64,000 nt of DNA from Smittia aterrima (lineage: Eukaryota; Arthropoda; Insecta; Diptera; Chironomidae), in contig CP093830.1 in assembly GCA_033063855.1 (NCBI GenBank), forward strand, positions 21,638,854 to 21,702,853. The letters are read 5' to 3'. Positions within the stretch are counted from its first letter, which is position 1. Each line of letters starts with the position of its first letter. The notes under the pieces are model-generated. The model ran no database searches, was not told the origin of the DNA, and worked only from the letters and a program-made list of their open reading frames with translations. The translations under genes and the position numbers were made by a program. This document shows, one piece after another, positions 38,286-48,930 of the stretch.

Positions 38286-39938
38286 ATGACGAAAATCGAC
38301 TTGATTGACTTTCCCGAGATTATTTTGATAAAAATATTCAAAAAATTAGATGGGAAAAGTCTTTTGAACGTTACTGAGACTTGTTCAAGGTTTAATGAAA
38401 TATTTGGTGGAACACAAAAGTTAAACGATAAAGTTCGAGTCGCTCTTGATCCGAAAGATCTAACGACTCCACTTGCGATCTTCGAGCAATCGAAACGACG
38501 ATACCGAAACTTAAAGATCTCAAGTGAAAGTCAGAAGATTTCATGGATCGAGGAAAATCACTCAACGAAAATTGGCAACATTTTCGGTTCCTCGGTCAAT
38601 GACCTACAGTTAAAACTCGCCATTAACTTCTTCGATTTAGAAAATCTGTTGGAGCCTTTTGAAACATTGAAAAGTTGTTCTTTCAAGCCAGTAGTTACAA
38701 TGTGGACTACCACTAAATACAATGTGGATTACTTGTACCATTCCTACGAACAATTCTACAGCGAAGAACAACAACAAAAACAGTTGATAACAAAACTGAA
38801 TCCTTCAGTGAACATTGAAAGAATCGATTTCGATGAAGCTGCCGCTTTTTCCCTTCAAATATTTCGAAATGCGACCAACTTGAAATGCTTATCATTCCAC
38901 CGTTTAACAATATTCGGACAGAAAATGTCCGTAAGGTTCTTGATGAAACAAAAGAGTCTTAAGGAACTTCACTTTGATTATTGCTCGAGTATATTTCAGT
39001 CAAATCTTCTGAGCGAATTGCCGGTTCAGCTCGAAAACCTTTCAATAACAAACGGACCTTGGTTTAGCCGACCAGATGACGATGATCATGCAAGAAATTT
39101 CTTTCTGAGTCAACGGAATTTGAAGTCAATTTCGTTGAGCTTTAGAAGTTTTGACAACGAATTTTGGTTCAACCTCCTCTTCAAACAAATATTGCCCTCA
39201 AACAAAAAATTGAGGAAGATCTCAATTTCTACGGAGATTACAGAACGGTTTAGCGGAATGCCACATCCTTCAATAACAGTCGACTCGGATCTTTTGAATT
39301 TGAGGATCAGATCGTGCATGGATATTTATTCGCCGAATGTAACTGAACTCGAGTACAAGAAAGGGAAATTCGAAACGACAAATGTGTTCTTGAAAACATT
39401 CGTTGAGATCTTCCCAAACTTGACAACTTTGTGCCTCGATTATTGTTTGAATGCGGAAGAGCTCCAAATGATTGCATCGTGTGAACATCTGGAGTCGCTT
39501 TCATTTGAATCAAAACCTTCAGATTTGAAAGAAATTCAAGTGACATCAAAAAACTTTACGTCGCTGGAATATCGCAGTGAAGTAGAATGCACCACTGAAG
39601 ACTTCGAGCATTTAAAAGATTTCTTTGGACGTCATAGAATGATTCGCCATCTCACACTCAATACTCGCTCTGTTTTGTGCTTCGATGTCGTTGAACAAAT
39701 TCTTACCGAACATCTTCCAGAGCTCAAGTCATTCAACTATAAAGACGCATCCATTGAGCCATCATCCTTGAGTAGAATCTTGAGCAAACATAAAATGATT
39801 CGATCTTTAATCATAAATGTTTCCGAATCTAATCAAAAAGAAATTCAAGACATTTGTGACTCGAAAAGTATTGAACTCAAATTCCACGAACTTCCACTGA
39901 ATGAAGAAACAACTGAACAAGAAACTCAACAAGTTTGA
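38286..39938 (+). CDS. F-box/LRR-like protein, tandem copy 2
   Basis: Middle member of the trio, 550 residues in one coding exon. The N-terminal F-box (residues about 5-45) is present, followed by irregular leucine-rich repeats. It is the most diverged of the three. It shares with copies 1 and 3 a conserved block around residues 365-440 (motifs VEIFPNLTTLCL, CEHLESLSF, SDLKEIQVTSKN). It differs strongly in the region between the F-box and that block, and carries an extra ~20-residue stretch near residue 450-480. Role predicted as an SCF substrate adaptor. AATAAA lies at 39,985-39,990. Confidence 0.85.
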   Translation: MTKIDLIDFPEIILIKIFKKLDGKSLLNVTETCSRFNEIFGGTQKLNDKVRVALDPKDLTTPLAIFEQSKRRYRNLKISSESQKISWIEENHSTKIGNIFGSSVNDLQLKLAINFFDLENLLEPFETLKSCSFKPVVTMWTTTKYNVDYLYHSYEQFYSEEQQQKQLITKLNPSVNIERIDFDEAAAFSLQIFRNATNLKCLSFHRLTIFGQKMSVRFLMKQKSLKELHFDYCSSIFQSNLLSELPVQLENLSITNGPWFSRPDDDDHARNFFLSQRNLKSISLSFRSFDNEFWFNLLFKQILPSNKKLRKISISTEITERFSGMPHPSITVDSDLLNLRIRSCMDIYSPNVTELEYKKGKFETTNVFLKTFVEIFPNLTTLCLDYCLNAEELQMIASCEHLESLSFESKPSDLKEIQVTSKNFTSLEYRSEVECTTEDFEHLKDFFGRHRMIRHLTLNTRSVLCFDVVEQILTEHLPELKSFNYKDASIEPSSLSRILSKHKMIRSLIINVSESNQKEIQDICDSKSIELKFHELPLNEETTEQETQQV

Positions 39939-40309
39939 TAATTTGAAATATTTTATGGATCAGCTCAATTGTGTTTTAAGATGAAATAAAAATTGGGAAA
40001 AATTTTGTCTTCTCAAAAATTGAAATTTTCATAAGCGGCATCAAAGTTGTTTTTCAGAAATTCGTGAATTCGTAAAAATGTAAATTAATACGAAGGTCAC
40101 TGTCAACTTTATGGCTAATAAGGTTTTCTGGGCAGTTTTATTGGAAGAGGCTGCAGATGCCGTAAGATTGACGGCCCGAAATATGATGGCTATCCTAATA
40201 TAGCTTCGAGCTTACATAAACCTAAATCCAGACAAAGCCGTTCTTCTATTTGTTATGTCTACACAGGAGACGTTGCATTTATTTACCTGAAATTTATTGC
40301 TTAGGATTA

Positions 40310-40458
40310 GAATGCCAAGTCTTCCTTTGACACGATTTTCTAAACTGAGAAGAGTTTCTTGAAGCAGTCTTAAGAAAACTTTCAACACGAAGCACCGAAG
40401 GTAAAATTATTTCTAAAATTTATTTATTTCTGGAAAATAAATTTAAGTTTTCTTTTAG
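40310..40458 (+). promoter_or_regulatory. Promoter and 5'UTR intron of F-box copy 3
   Basis: A diverged version of the shared upstream block. The initiator word reads GCAGTCTTAAG near 40,365. A leader exon ends GAAG at 40,400, with a donor GTAAAA at 40,401. The intron ends TTTTAG at 40,458, directly before the ATG. Keeping the junction at the ATG despite divergence supports a real 5'UTR intron. Confidence 0.5.
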
Positions 40459-42054
40459 ATGACGATAATCAATTGGATTGACTTGCCAGAGCGTAATTGG
40501 ATTCTGATATTCAAGCAATTGGACGTGAAAAGTCTCTTGAACATTACAGAGACTTGTTCAAGGTTTAACGAAATATTTGCTGCTTCAGAAGAATTAAATG
40601 AAAAAGTAAGAATCGTCGTTGATCACACACATGTAACGACGACACTGATGGTCTTGGAAAGATCTAAACGACGATATCGAAATTTGAGAATCGATAAAAT
40701 TGATTATAGCGGATCAAATCGCAATTTTAATCATATTCAAGCGTACGATTTTTTTTTGTGCACAAAGGATGCCAACAAAATTGGCGAGTTCTTCGGAGGT
40801 TCAGTCACTGATTTAAAGATTAAAGCATTCATGAATATCCTCGATGTAGATATTCTCTTGTCGTTTTTCGACCAGTTAAAAAGTTTTTCGTTCGCAGAAA
40901 TGGCGAATTTAATTCCAGATGCAGAGGCTTATAGATCATACTTCAGAGAGGAGCAACTTGAAAATATGATTAAGGCAGCAAATCGATCAGTGAACATAGA
41001 AAGGATAGATTCCAGTTACGACCTCGATTGTTCAATGTTTTTCCGAAACTCTACGAACTTGAAAATCTTAAGCTTCAAAGACGTTATGCTTGAATCATCT
41101 GAACAATTCTTGATGAAACAGAAGAAACTCAAGGAGCTTCACTTAATCAGATGCCAGAAATTATTTAGGACAGAGCTGATGGGAGAAATGCCATTTCAAC
41201 TCGAAAAGTTTTCATTAATCGATGGATATTGGACAAACGATGCAATCGCAAGAAAATTCTTTGAGAGTCAACGAAATTTAAAATCGATTGCATTGTCTCT
41301 TCATGATTATAACGATGAAGTCTTTTTTGATTTACTTTTTAAGCAAATATTGCCTTCAAAGAAGAAATTGTGTAAAATCACAATTTCCACGGAAATTTCC
41401 TATCGAGGAAAAGTTTTGTCCGCAACATTCGATTCACATGAAAATTTAATTTCAAAGATCAAATCGATCAAGGATCTCTACTCGCCAAACGTTCTTGAAC
41501 TCGAGTACAAGAAAGGAGAGAATGAGAAGACAAATGCATTCTTGCAAACTTTCGTTGAGATCTTTCCGAACTTGACAACTTTGTGCCTCGAATATTATTT
41601 GAATGCGGAAGAGCTTCAAATGATTGCATCGTGTGAACATCTGGAGTCGCTTTCATTTATGACAAAATCTTCAGATTTGAAAGAACTTCAAGTGACATCA
41701 AAGAATCTCAAGTCGTTGGAATATCGAAACAAAGAAAGATGCACTGCTGAGGACTTCGATCATTTAAAAGAATTCCTTGGACGTCATGGAACGATCCAAC
41801 ATTTTACAATCAACACAAAATCAAAGTTTCTTTTCGGTCATCATGAATTCATCGATAAAGAAACATTCATCAATCCAAACACTTTGAGGAGCCTCCTGAG
41901 TGAACTGAAAATGATTCGATCATTGAACATAAAAGTTTGGGATTCTGATCGCGAAAAAATTCAAGAAATCTGTGATTCGCTAAATATTCAAGTTGAATTC
42001 CAAAAACTTTCATTTCAGGAAAGAAGAGAACAAAGAGAATCTCAACAAGTTTAA
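40459..42054 (+). CDS. F-box/LRR-like protein, tandem copy 3
   Basis: Third F-box/LRR-like gene, 531 residues in one coding exon. The F-box at residues about 5-45 is nearly the same as in copy 1. The leucine-rich region follows, with the same terminal sequence EQRESQQV. From about residue 215 to the end it is almost identical to copy 1, although copy 2 lies between them, while residues about 85-215 differ substantially. AATAAA lies at 42,101-42,106. Predicted SCF substrate adaptor; the target is unknown. Confidence 0.85.
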   Translation: MTIINWIDLPERNWILIFKQLDVKSLLNITETCSRFNEIFAASEELNEKVRIVVDHTHVTTTLMVLERSKRRYRNLRIDKIDYSGSNRNFNHIQAYDFFLCTKDANKIGEFFGGSVTDLKIKAFMNILDVDILLSFFDQLKSFSFAEMANLIPDAEAYRSYFREEQLENMIKAANRSVNIERIDSSYDLDCSMFFRNSTNLKILSFKDVMLESSEQFLMKQKKLKELHLIRCQKLFRTELMGEMPFQLEKFSLIDGYWTNDAIARKFFESQRNLKSIALSLHDYNDEVFFDLLFKQILPSKKKLCKITISTEISYRGKVLSATFDSHENLISKIKSIKDLYSPNVLELEYKKGENEKTNAFLQTFVEIFPNLTTLCLEYYLNAEELQMIASCEHLESLSFMTKSSDLKELQVTSKNLKSLEYRNKERCTAEDFDHLKEFLGRHGTIQHFTINTKSKFLFGHHEFIDKETFINPNTLRSLLSELKMIRSLNIKVWDSDREKIQEICDSLNIQVEFQKLSFQERREQRESQQV

Positions 42055-42106
42055 AAATCTTAATTTATTTTATGTAAAACTTAATTACATTTTAAGACAT
42101 AATAAA

Positions 42107-42860
42107 AAATTAAAAATCGTTTTGCAAATCAAAATCTTTTTTTTTCTCGACAATTGAAATGTTCAATAAATATTGAAATGTTTCATATGAAAAATAAATT
42201 TTCGTTGAGTCTTTTCGTTGTCACGATGGCATATCGTGCTTTCTCATTTGATCATCACCTTCATCTCATTAAAAACTGCATGTGAAATTATCATTTCGAC
42301 CATGCTAAAGCAACAAAAAAAAAGACATTTCAATTTCCTGTTGAGATGAGCTCAAGGCAAATTTCGCCAATGAATAAACTGCGACAGCTTCCTTCTTGTT
42401 CAAGGTAAAAATTTAAACGAAACAAATTGAAGTAATTTTCTCAGACAAATTAGCTAACAAGGAGTGCATCGAGATATCTTCGCATTATGACATTCGTGAG
42501 TGAAAGCAACACATTGCCAATCAAAACCATAATACAGCGGACGTAAAGCGAGGTCAACAGGCATTCTACGAGTATCTAGAGCAGAGCGGAGTCTTTCCAA
42601 CGACAGACGTTTGTCGTCATTACCGTTTGCCCATGAACTTCATTATGCTGCTGAAAAAAACTCTCATTTTCTTCGCTCAGCATGCCCAGCTCTCGCTCGA
42701 AGCCACAAGCACGAGCCAAACACAACTTAGTTGCAAGAAAAATTGCTCAGTTCGATTCAAGTTGTTGGCGCCGTAAGCTGCTTTTCGCATGTGGTTAAAC
42801 AAAAAAAAAGTTACATTAAGTCATAACGATTTTTTTTATTGTGCTTGCGCGCACAGGTTC
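42107..42860. other. Intergenic region before the WAP-like gene
   Basis: About 750 bp between the F-box cluster and the promoter of the next gene. No open frame of note. A TCAGTT near 42,861 is the best initiator candidate for the downstream gene, giving a leader of about 130 nt. Confidence 0.5.
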
Positions 42861-42996
42861 AGTTGATTAAACCTGCAAATAAAATTCTTCGTAATAAGTG
42901 TTTTCGTGAACTATTTTTGAAGTGAGAAATATCTCAAGACCTTTCGATCTGTTGAGAAACTTCAACGAAAGTCAATAAAACATTTTCGCATTCGCA

Positions 42997-45268
42997 ATGA
43001 AACTGAAATTGCCGTTTATTGTGTTTATCGTGAGTGCGGTGGGCGTTTTTGCTCAGAATTCAACGAGCGGAACCTTAAATGTAACAGCCAGATCGAAAGC
43101 AACGACGACAACGACCGCAGCTCCGAACTTTATCAGCAGCACGCTGGACAACATTAGGAAGTTTTTCTTCAGTGAGTTCACAGCTTTTTCCACACACTTT
43201 TGAAGGCTGAACTCAGTTGAAGCTTTCAAGCCTAGCGAAGTGTTAAGTCGCGTCGCTCGGTTTCGATTTTGTTGTGCAAACGAAGAAATTACTACAACTC
43301 AGTGTTGTGCCTCCAAGACCAGGTGTTTGTACTTCACAGATTGGAATTCACGATACGTCTGACTCCTTTCAAGCGGCGTTTTCTCCCAAAAACGGTTAAA
43401 GCAACCGATGCAAGATTAATCGAAGAAAACATTCGCGTAAACTGCAGAGACTGAGGATTGTTGTGTAACGAAGATTGTAGTTCAGCAATGAAATGAAAAT
43501 AAGAGAACTAAACAACGCATTTCTTGATTTCAATGAAGACAGTGGACGCTCCCGAAAGTTGATTGTGATGAGCTTTTTTTCTTCTTTTCTTTCAAAAGGG
43601 GTCTCAAGGTCGACTTGTTTCATAAGAGCTGAGTCGATGAACTGCTGTGATCCAAATTTTTACTCTTTCATCTTCTTCAAAATTTTCAATTGCGCGAGTT
43701 TCTAATTTCGTCGAATTTGCGACATTGAAAGTAATTACTATTTCAAAATTCTTCAATTATCCTGAATCTCAAGCGACTTAACTTTTTTTTTTGCAATTTT
43801 ATTAGACTAATGATCTCGACTCGCTACGCCTCGATAAACTGTTCATGAACAGCCATCAACAACTTAATTGCAACCGTGAAAGTAAATCAAAAGGAAATAA
43901 GCAATGATCGAATCGCTCTATTTTACGAAAGACCATGCTCTTGCCAAATATTGTTGAGATATTGCAAGTGAAACGAAGAAGATGAAAAAGTTGTTTTGCG
44001 TTTCGACTATAAAAGTTCAAAGGGATCGCCTGAGAGTTTGCTAATTCGATTTTAATCATTTCAGATTCACCCACGATCATTACAAGCTCTCGCCCATTTG
44101 ATTTTGAACTTTATTGTTCGTGACATAGTCTGTCGATTACTTTACACACAAGCCAACATTGACCTTAATAATCAGTCGCTCTCGTGATGATAATAAGATT
44201 CACCTCAAGCCGCGTTGTGTTTGCACGCACAATTAAACAGTGTTTGAAGACAATTGCGAGATGTCTTAGGGTTTCGCTGATCTTCGAGCTTCGACGCGCA
44301 TGCAAATCTCTTTGTTCTTAAACAAAGTTCTGCCTTGAAGTTTTCTTAACGATTTTCCGCAGTTTTCCTGTTTCTTACTTAACACACTTTAGCCTTGAGT
44401 GTCTCTAAGTACCGTCGATAGCAAAACTAAATTTTTGCTTTCATTTCTTTTGGTTTGCAGATCCTCCCCAAGTTGATAACAAACAGTCATCGAAACAAAT
44501 ACCTTTCTCACGAACACCTAACAGACAGAACACGCTTGACGACGATATTACGAAACCGGAAAAAGAAAATGCATCAGCGGTCATAACAAAGCGTATGAAC
44601 GTTGTCGTTGACGAACTTTCGTGTCCAACTGAAAGAGAAGCAAAGTTTGAACTGTTCCCAGTGATTTGTAGCAAGAATCAAGATTGTGAGTCGGTTGGCG
44701 AGAACTTCAGATGCTGTAAACTCTTTGGAAGTCGTCGCTGTCATGAGAGCTTCGAAAAACCTTTGGAAGACATTGAACATGAGCGTATGAATCAGAAAAG
44801 TAAACCCAAGACGTTTTCAAAATATTTTCCTTTGCAGCTCTCTTTGGATTGCCCAGGAAATGCCCCAAGGATCCTCTCGCTGAAAGTTTCTGGGATGTAA
44901 AGCAGTGCGATCTCGACAAAGACTGCGACTTCCCAAGAATTTGCTGCCCAAACGGAAGAAAACGATTTTGCATGAACAGTTACACGGAACCTGAATCACT
45001 TCCTGTTGGTCGACAAATCGCTTATCCAGTCGAATCACTGTCACAATACTTCCAGTGTACTCCGCCGCCTCCAGCAGCTTTCGATAAATACCCAAAACCT
45101 TGCAATTCAAGCCTCACTTGCTTCCCAAACGTTTGCTGTCTCGAAGGTGGTCGCAAACATTGTCGTCCTCCAAAGAGAAATGTTCTCGCAGCACTGACAA
45201 CGTTCAGCCAGCGATTCAACGTTGGATGGATAAGAGATTTCACTGATAATCTTGTGATTAAACGATGA
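42997..45268 (+). CDS. Secreted cysteine-rich protein with three WAP-like domains
   Basis: Predicted secreted protein of 309 residues. Exons are 42,997-43,171, 44,461-44,784 and 44,838-45,268, with a 1.29-kb first intron and a 53-nt second intron; phases join correctly. A signal peptide (residues 1-20, ending VFAQ) is followed by a threonine-rich stretch with possible N-glycosylation sites. Three cysteine modules follow, each with the order C-P, C, DxxC or TC, CC, C, starting near residues 107, 170 and 240. This resembles the core of WAP (four-disulfide core) domains, but each module has six cysteines rather than eight. WAP-type proteins are often protease inhibitors or antimicrobial; the role here is inferred at best. 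AATAAA lies at 45,273-45,278. Confidence 0.75.
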
Positions 45269-45411
45269 GAACAATAAAACACTTTTTTTAAACTTGGAAA
45301 TTCTTCAGATGTTGAAAAATCTTTAGTTTATTCCGCCAGCCTCTTATAAATTACACATCCAAGATGTTATCCTGCAACTTTCTGGCTCGATCCGATGTTG
45401 AATGATTTCAT

Positions 45412-45776
45412 TTAATCCAACTAAAACAAAACAAGAGATTTTTTAAGTTTCATCTCGTCAATTGAAAGATCAAAAACTTTTACCTTCTTGAATCCGATGT
45501 CCTTTGAGTACTCTCTGAAGCACTGACGGCAAAGGTTGAGTCCATATTTGCGGATGATACCGTGGTTGTTGGAGCAGGCGCGGCTATAAATGAAAAAGCA
45601 AGATAAGTTAACATTCAACATGGAATTTAAAGGTTAGACGAAAAGCAAAAATTTGCAAAATGAATTTTTGAATTATTCAGCCACTAAAGTCACTGCACTT
45701 CATATTCCACTTACCAATGGCGAGATCCTGGTCCATAATTTCTTGGATGAGCATACCAGATTTGGCTGAAACCCAT
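45412..45776 (-). CDS. RpS29: 40S ribosomal protein S29 (uS14)
   Basis: Complete 56-residue small-subunit ribosomal protein. Minus-strand exons are 45,715-45,776, 45,484-45,583 and 45,412-45,420. The last exon is a 9-nt micro-exon encoding only Leu-Asp-stop. The protein has the family landmarks: [15 protein letters not shown] near the N-terminus, then [20 protein letters not shown] and the C-terminal DIGFKKLD. The zinc-binding cysteines are intact (C..C and C..C pairs). Length equals the usual 56 residues in animals. Upstream, a pyrimidine-rich start (CTTTCTTTTCCCTT, minus strand, about 45,825-45,838) looks like a 5' TOP tract, typical of ribosomal protein mRNAs. It is divergent from the sulfite oxidase gene. 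Confidence 0.97.
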
Positions 45777-45824
45777 TTTATTGAATTATTTTCAAAGTTG
45801 ACGACTCGTGTAAGCGACACCTCA

Positions 45825-46140
45825 AGGGAAAAGAAAGATACAAAATTTTGTATTTCGAAGAACGGTCGCTAGCTTCGCTAGTTTCCATGCGAGGGTCGTT
45901 GAACTTTATTTGAATTTGTCAGTTAAATTCTCATTTGAATTTAAGGAAATCGTTAAAAAAGTAAATCGCGGAATAAAATCACAACACGCGCAGCATAATT
46001 TCATTCATTTAATTCCAATATCAATGTGATTTTGAAAAATTAAGTGTGACAGTGCGTTGATTAAAAAGTTTGTCTCTATATTTGTTTCGCTCTGTAATCA
46101 GTTTGAGTTTCTTTATCGATTTGCGTATTTTTCGTTCAGT
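45825..46140. promoter_or_regulatory. Divergent promoter region of RpS29 and sulfite oxidase
   Basis: About 430 bp separate the two start codons. The minus-strand side begins with a pyrimidine tract suited to a TOP-type start for RpS29. Between the genes lies a near-palindrome, GCTAGCTTCGCTAG (about 45,867-45,880). No TATA box is evident, which fits housekeeping promoters. Confidence 0.45.
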
Positions 46141-46210
46141 CGACTCCGCGAAGCCGGAAAGTGTAAACAAGAAAAAAAAAGTTTTAAATTAAAAGTGAAT
46201 TTGACATAGA

Positions 46211-48086
46211 ATGTCGCGGTTTTTATTAAGAATGGTTTCAAGGTGAGCTTGTTAACAGCGTGAAATGATCGTTGTTTTGTTAAACATTAAATTTCAGCGG
46301 CTCTGCTCGATTGGCTTTACGCAACAAATCGAGATCATTAGCGACATCAACAAACTTCCAGGAATATGACAAAGACAATAATTCAACCAAATTCAACTCA
46401 TCTCATGTGGTTATTGGAGCTTCTTTAATCGGAGCCAGTATTTGGCTGCTAAAAGGTGATTAAAATTAAAGTGACCTTGAGCTGATAAGCGAGAATCAAA
46501 TATCTGCTCCGAATCATTATCAAATATTGACTCTTGTAGTTTGCTTCTTTTGTAGATCAATTGAAAGCTGCTGAATGCGCAAAAGCTTTCGAACATAAGC
46601 ACCACGAGAACATTAGGAAAGATCTGCCAACATATTCAGCCGTTGAAGTTTCACAGCATTCTGATGAGTGAGATAAACCTTTGACACTTCATGAACTGTG
46701 ATTGAGTTTATTTCTTTTAGAAACAAGAGTGTTTGGGTAACTTACGGGATTGGAGTTTACGATATCACAAAGTTCATTCCTGAGCATCCTGGAGCGAAGA
46801 AGAATATTATGCTTGGAGCTGGCTCCGCGATCGATCCTTTCTGGCACACTTATCAGTTCCATCAACAACAGAAGATTCGTGATTTACTTGAGAAGTACAG
46901 AATCGGAAATTTGAAGGCTGAAGATCGACAATCAACGGATGATCAAGGAAATCCTTATGCGAATGAACCGAAGAGAAGTTCTCTGCTTGTCGCAAGGTCA
47001 GTGACTCCATTCAATGCTGAACCACCTCTCTCATTGCTCGTCGACTATTTCATCACTCCAGCGGAATTCTTCTACGTCAGAAATCATCTTCCAACTCCTG
47101 ATATCGATGGAAAGGAATACGAGCTTGAAGTTGAGGTCGAGTCAAATGGCAAGAAGAAAAGTTTCTCACTCAAAGACTTGAAGACAAAGTTTGAGAAAAC
47201 TGGAGTCGTTGCTGTTGTGATGTGTGGAGGAAATCGTCGCTCAGAAATGAATGGTGTGAAGGAAGTCAAAGGATTGGCTTGGGGAGCTGCAGCTTGTGGA
47301 AATGCAGTTTGGACTGGAATTCGTTTGTCAGACTTTCTTACTAAGATGGGAGTGAAATCAGATGAATGCAGTCATGTCATCTTCGAAGGATACGACACAG
47401 ATCCAACCAGCACACCTTACGCAGCTTCAATTCCAATTTCAAAAGCGATGGATCCAAGAGGAGATGTTATTCTCGCTTATGAAATGAATGGACAAGAACT
47501 TTCAAGAGATCACGGATTTCCATTGCGCGTGATCGTTCCTGGAGTCGTTGGAGCTCGCAATGTCAAATGGCTTGGCAAAATCACCGTCTCCAAGAACGAA
47601 TCTGACTCTCACTGGCAGCAGAATGACTACAAAGCTTTCAGTCCAAGCACAGATTGGGACACAGTTGACTTCAAGACAGCTCCCGCAATTCAAAATATGC
47701 CAGTGACTTCCGCAATTTGTACTCCAAATCCACTCGAGAAGCAAGTGAAGATCGTTGATGGTTTCCTCGAAGTGAAAGGCTACGCTTACTCAGGAGGAGG
47801 TAACAAAATCATTCGAGTTGACATTACTGGCGATCAAGGAAAGTCTTGGGTAACTGCAGACCTTCAGCAACTCGATGACGGAGAACTCGTAGGCCCTGGA
47901 CGTCATTACGCGTGGACTCTCTGGACAGCAAAAGTTCCAGTCAATAAAGATCAGAAAGTCATTGAAGTTTGGTCAAAAGCTGTCGACTCTAACTACAATT
48001 GTCAACCAGAAACTTTCAAGAATACTTGGAATCTTCGAGGAGTTGTTTCTAACGCATACAGTCGAGTACGAGTGAGCTTACAATAA
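46211..48086 (+). CDS. SUOX: Sulfite oxidase, mitochondrial
   Basis: Molybdenum-cofactor enzyme that oxidises sulfite to sulfate in the mitochondrial intermembrane space, passing electrons through heme to cytochrome c. It is 555 residues, encoded by exons 46,211-46,242, 46,298-46,455, 46,556-46,667 and 46,721-48,086. The N-terminus is basic and serine-rich (targeting sequence), then a hydrophobic stretch near residues 49-64. A cytochrome b5 domain follows (WVTYGIGVYDITKFIPEHPG) with likely heme ligands His122 in EHPG and His148 in YQFH. The molybdopterin domain has the catalytic cysteine at about residue 269 in MCGGNRRSEMN, where the usual animal context is CAGNRR. The C-terminal dimerisation domain is complete. 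A poly(A) signal lies at 48,118-48,123. Drosophila's homologue is called shopper. Confidence 0.95.
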
Positions 48087-48123
48087 GCGGAAATAATGTT
48101 TTATTCAATATTTTTTTAATAAA

Positions 48124-48930
48124 AAATAAAATTTTGAACTTTGTTATTCAAATAAAACGAGATATCATCTTGAGTAATCGAATTTTTAATTTGGAAACCA
48201 TAAAACTCGTTTTGTGTTGAGTGTCTTGGAATTTTAGAATTCATCGTCTCATTAATTATCCAACAACGTTCTCTAAGTACATCCTAGAACTTTGGACTTG
48301 ACTGACCTCTAATGCTTTTAAAAATTGCGAATGACGCGAGGGCAACATCAGAGGAGAAAAAATAAATAAAAACATCAGACAGAGCTAAAATATTCCATTC
48401 TTCATTAATTCCCATAAACTGGTCCAATGCGAGAGATAAAAAGAAGAACATTTGACTTTTCAACACGCGAGCGTAAGCTTTTGCTTAATCAGCTGACACG
48501 AGAAAAAAATGTGTTGATGATGGTCATGGTTCTCAGTTACAGAGCGAATCAAATGATTCACATTTTAAAAGTCATTCTCACACAGAGCGCAGTAGTCCTA
48601 CAAACTCGATAGCGATCGGTTCATATTTAGTCGCGTGCGAAAGTTTTGTTTAATCTCGTCAATTCATTTAGTTTGTACGTGAGATATTTATCGGAAATAA
48701 TTGCTGCTCGTTCAGTTAAATATTGAAGGAATCGGAAATTCATAATTAATGTTTTGTTGTTGAGTGTGTTTCGAACAACAAATCATTTTCGGTTCGTATT
48801 TCGTAGTTGCATCGTGGATTTCACAATAAAAGCATGAAAACCGCGCTGTGCGTCTAAAAATATCAATTTTCTTGTTGTTATTGCTGTAACTGAGTCACAC
48901 GAGAAGGAAAATAGTGAAAAATCAATAAAA
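48124..48930. other. Intergenic region with promoter of the first croquemort-like gene
   Basis: About 800 bp between the sulfite oxidase poly(A) signal and the next ATG. A TCAGTT initiator (48,712-48,717) would give a 5' leader of about 217 nt. No gene is seen within it. Confidence 0.45.
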
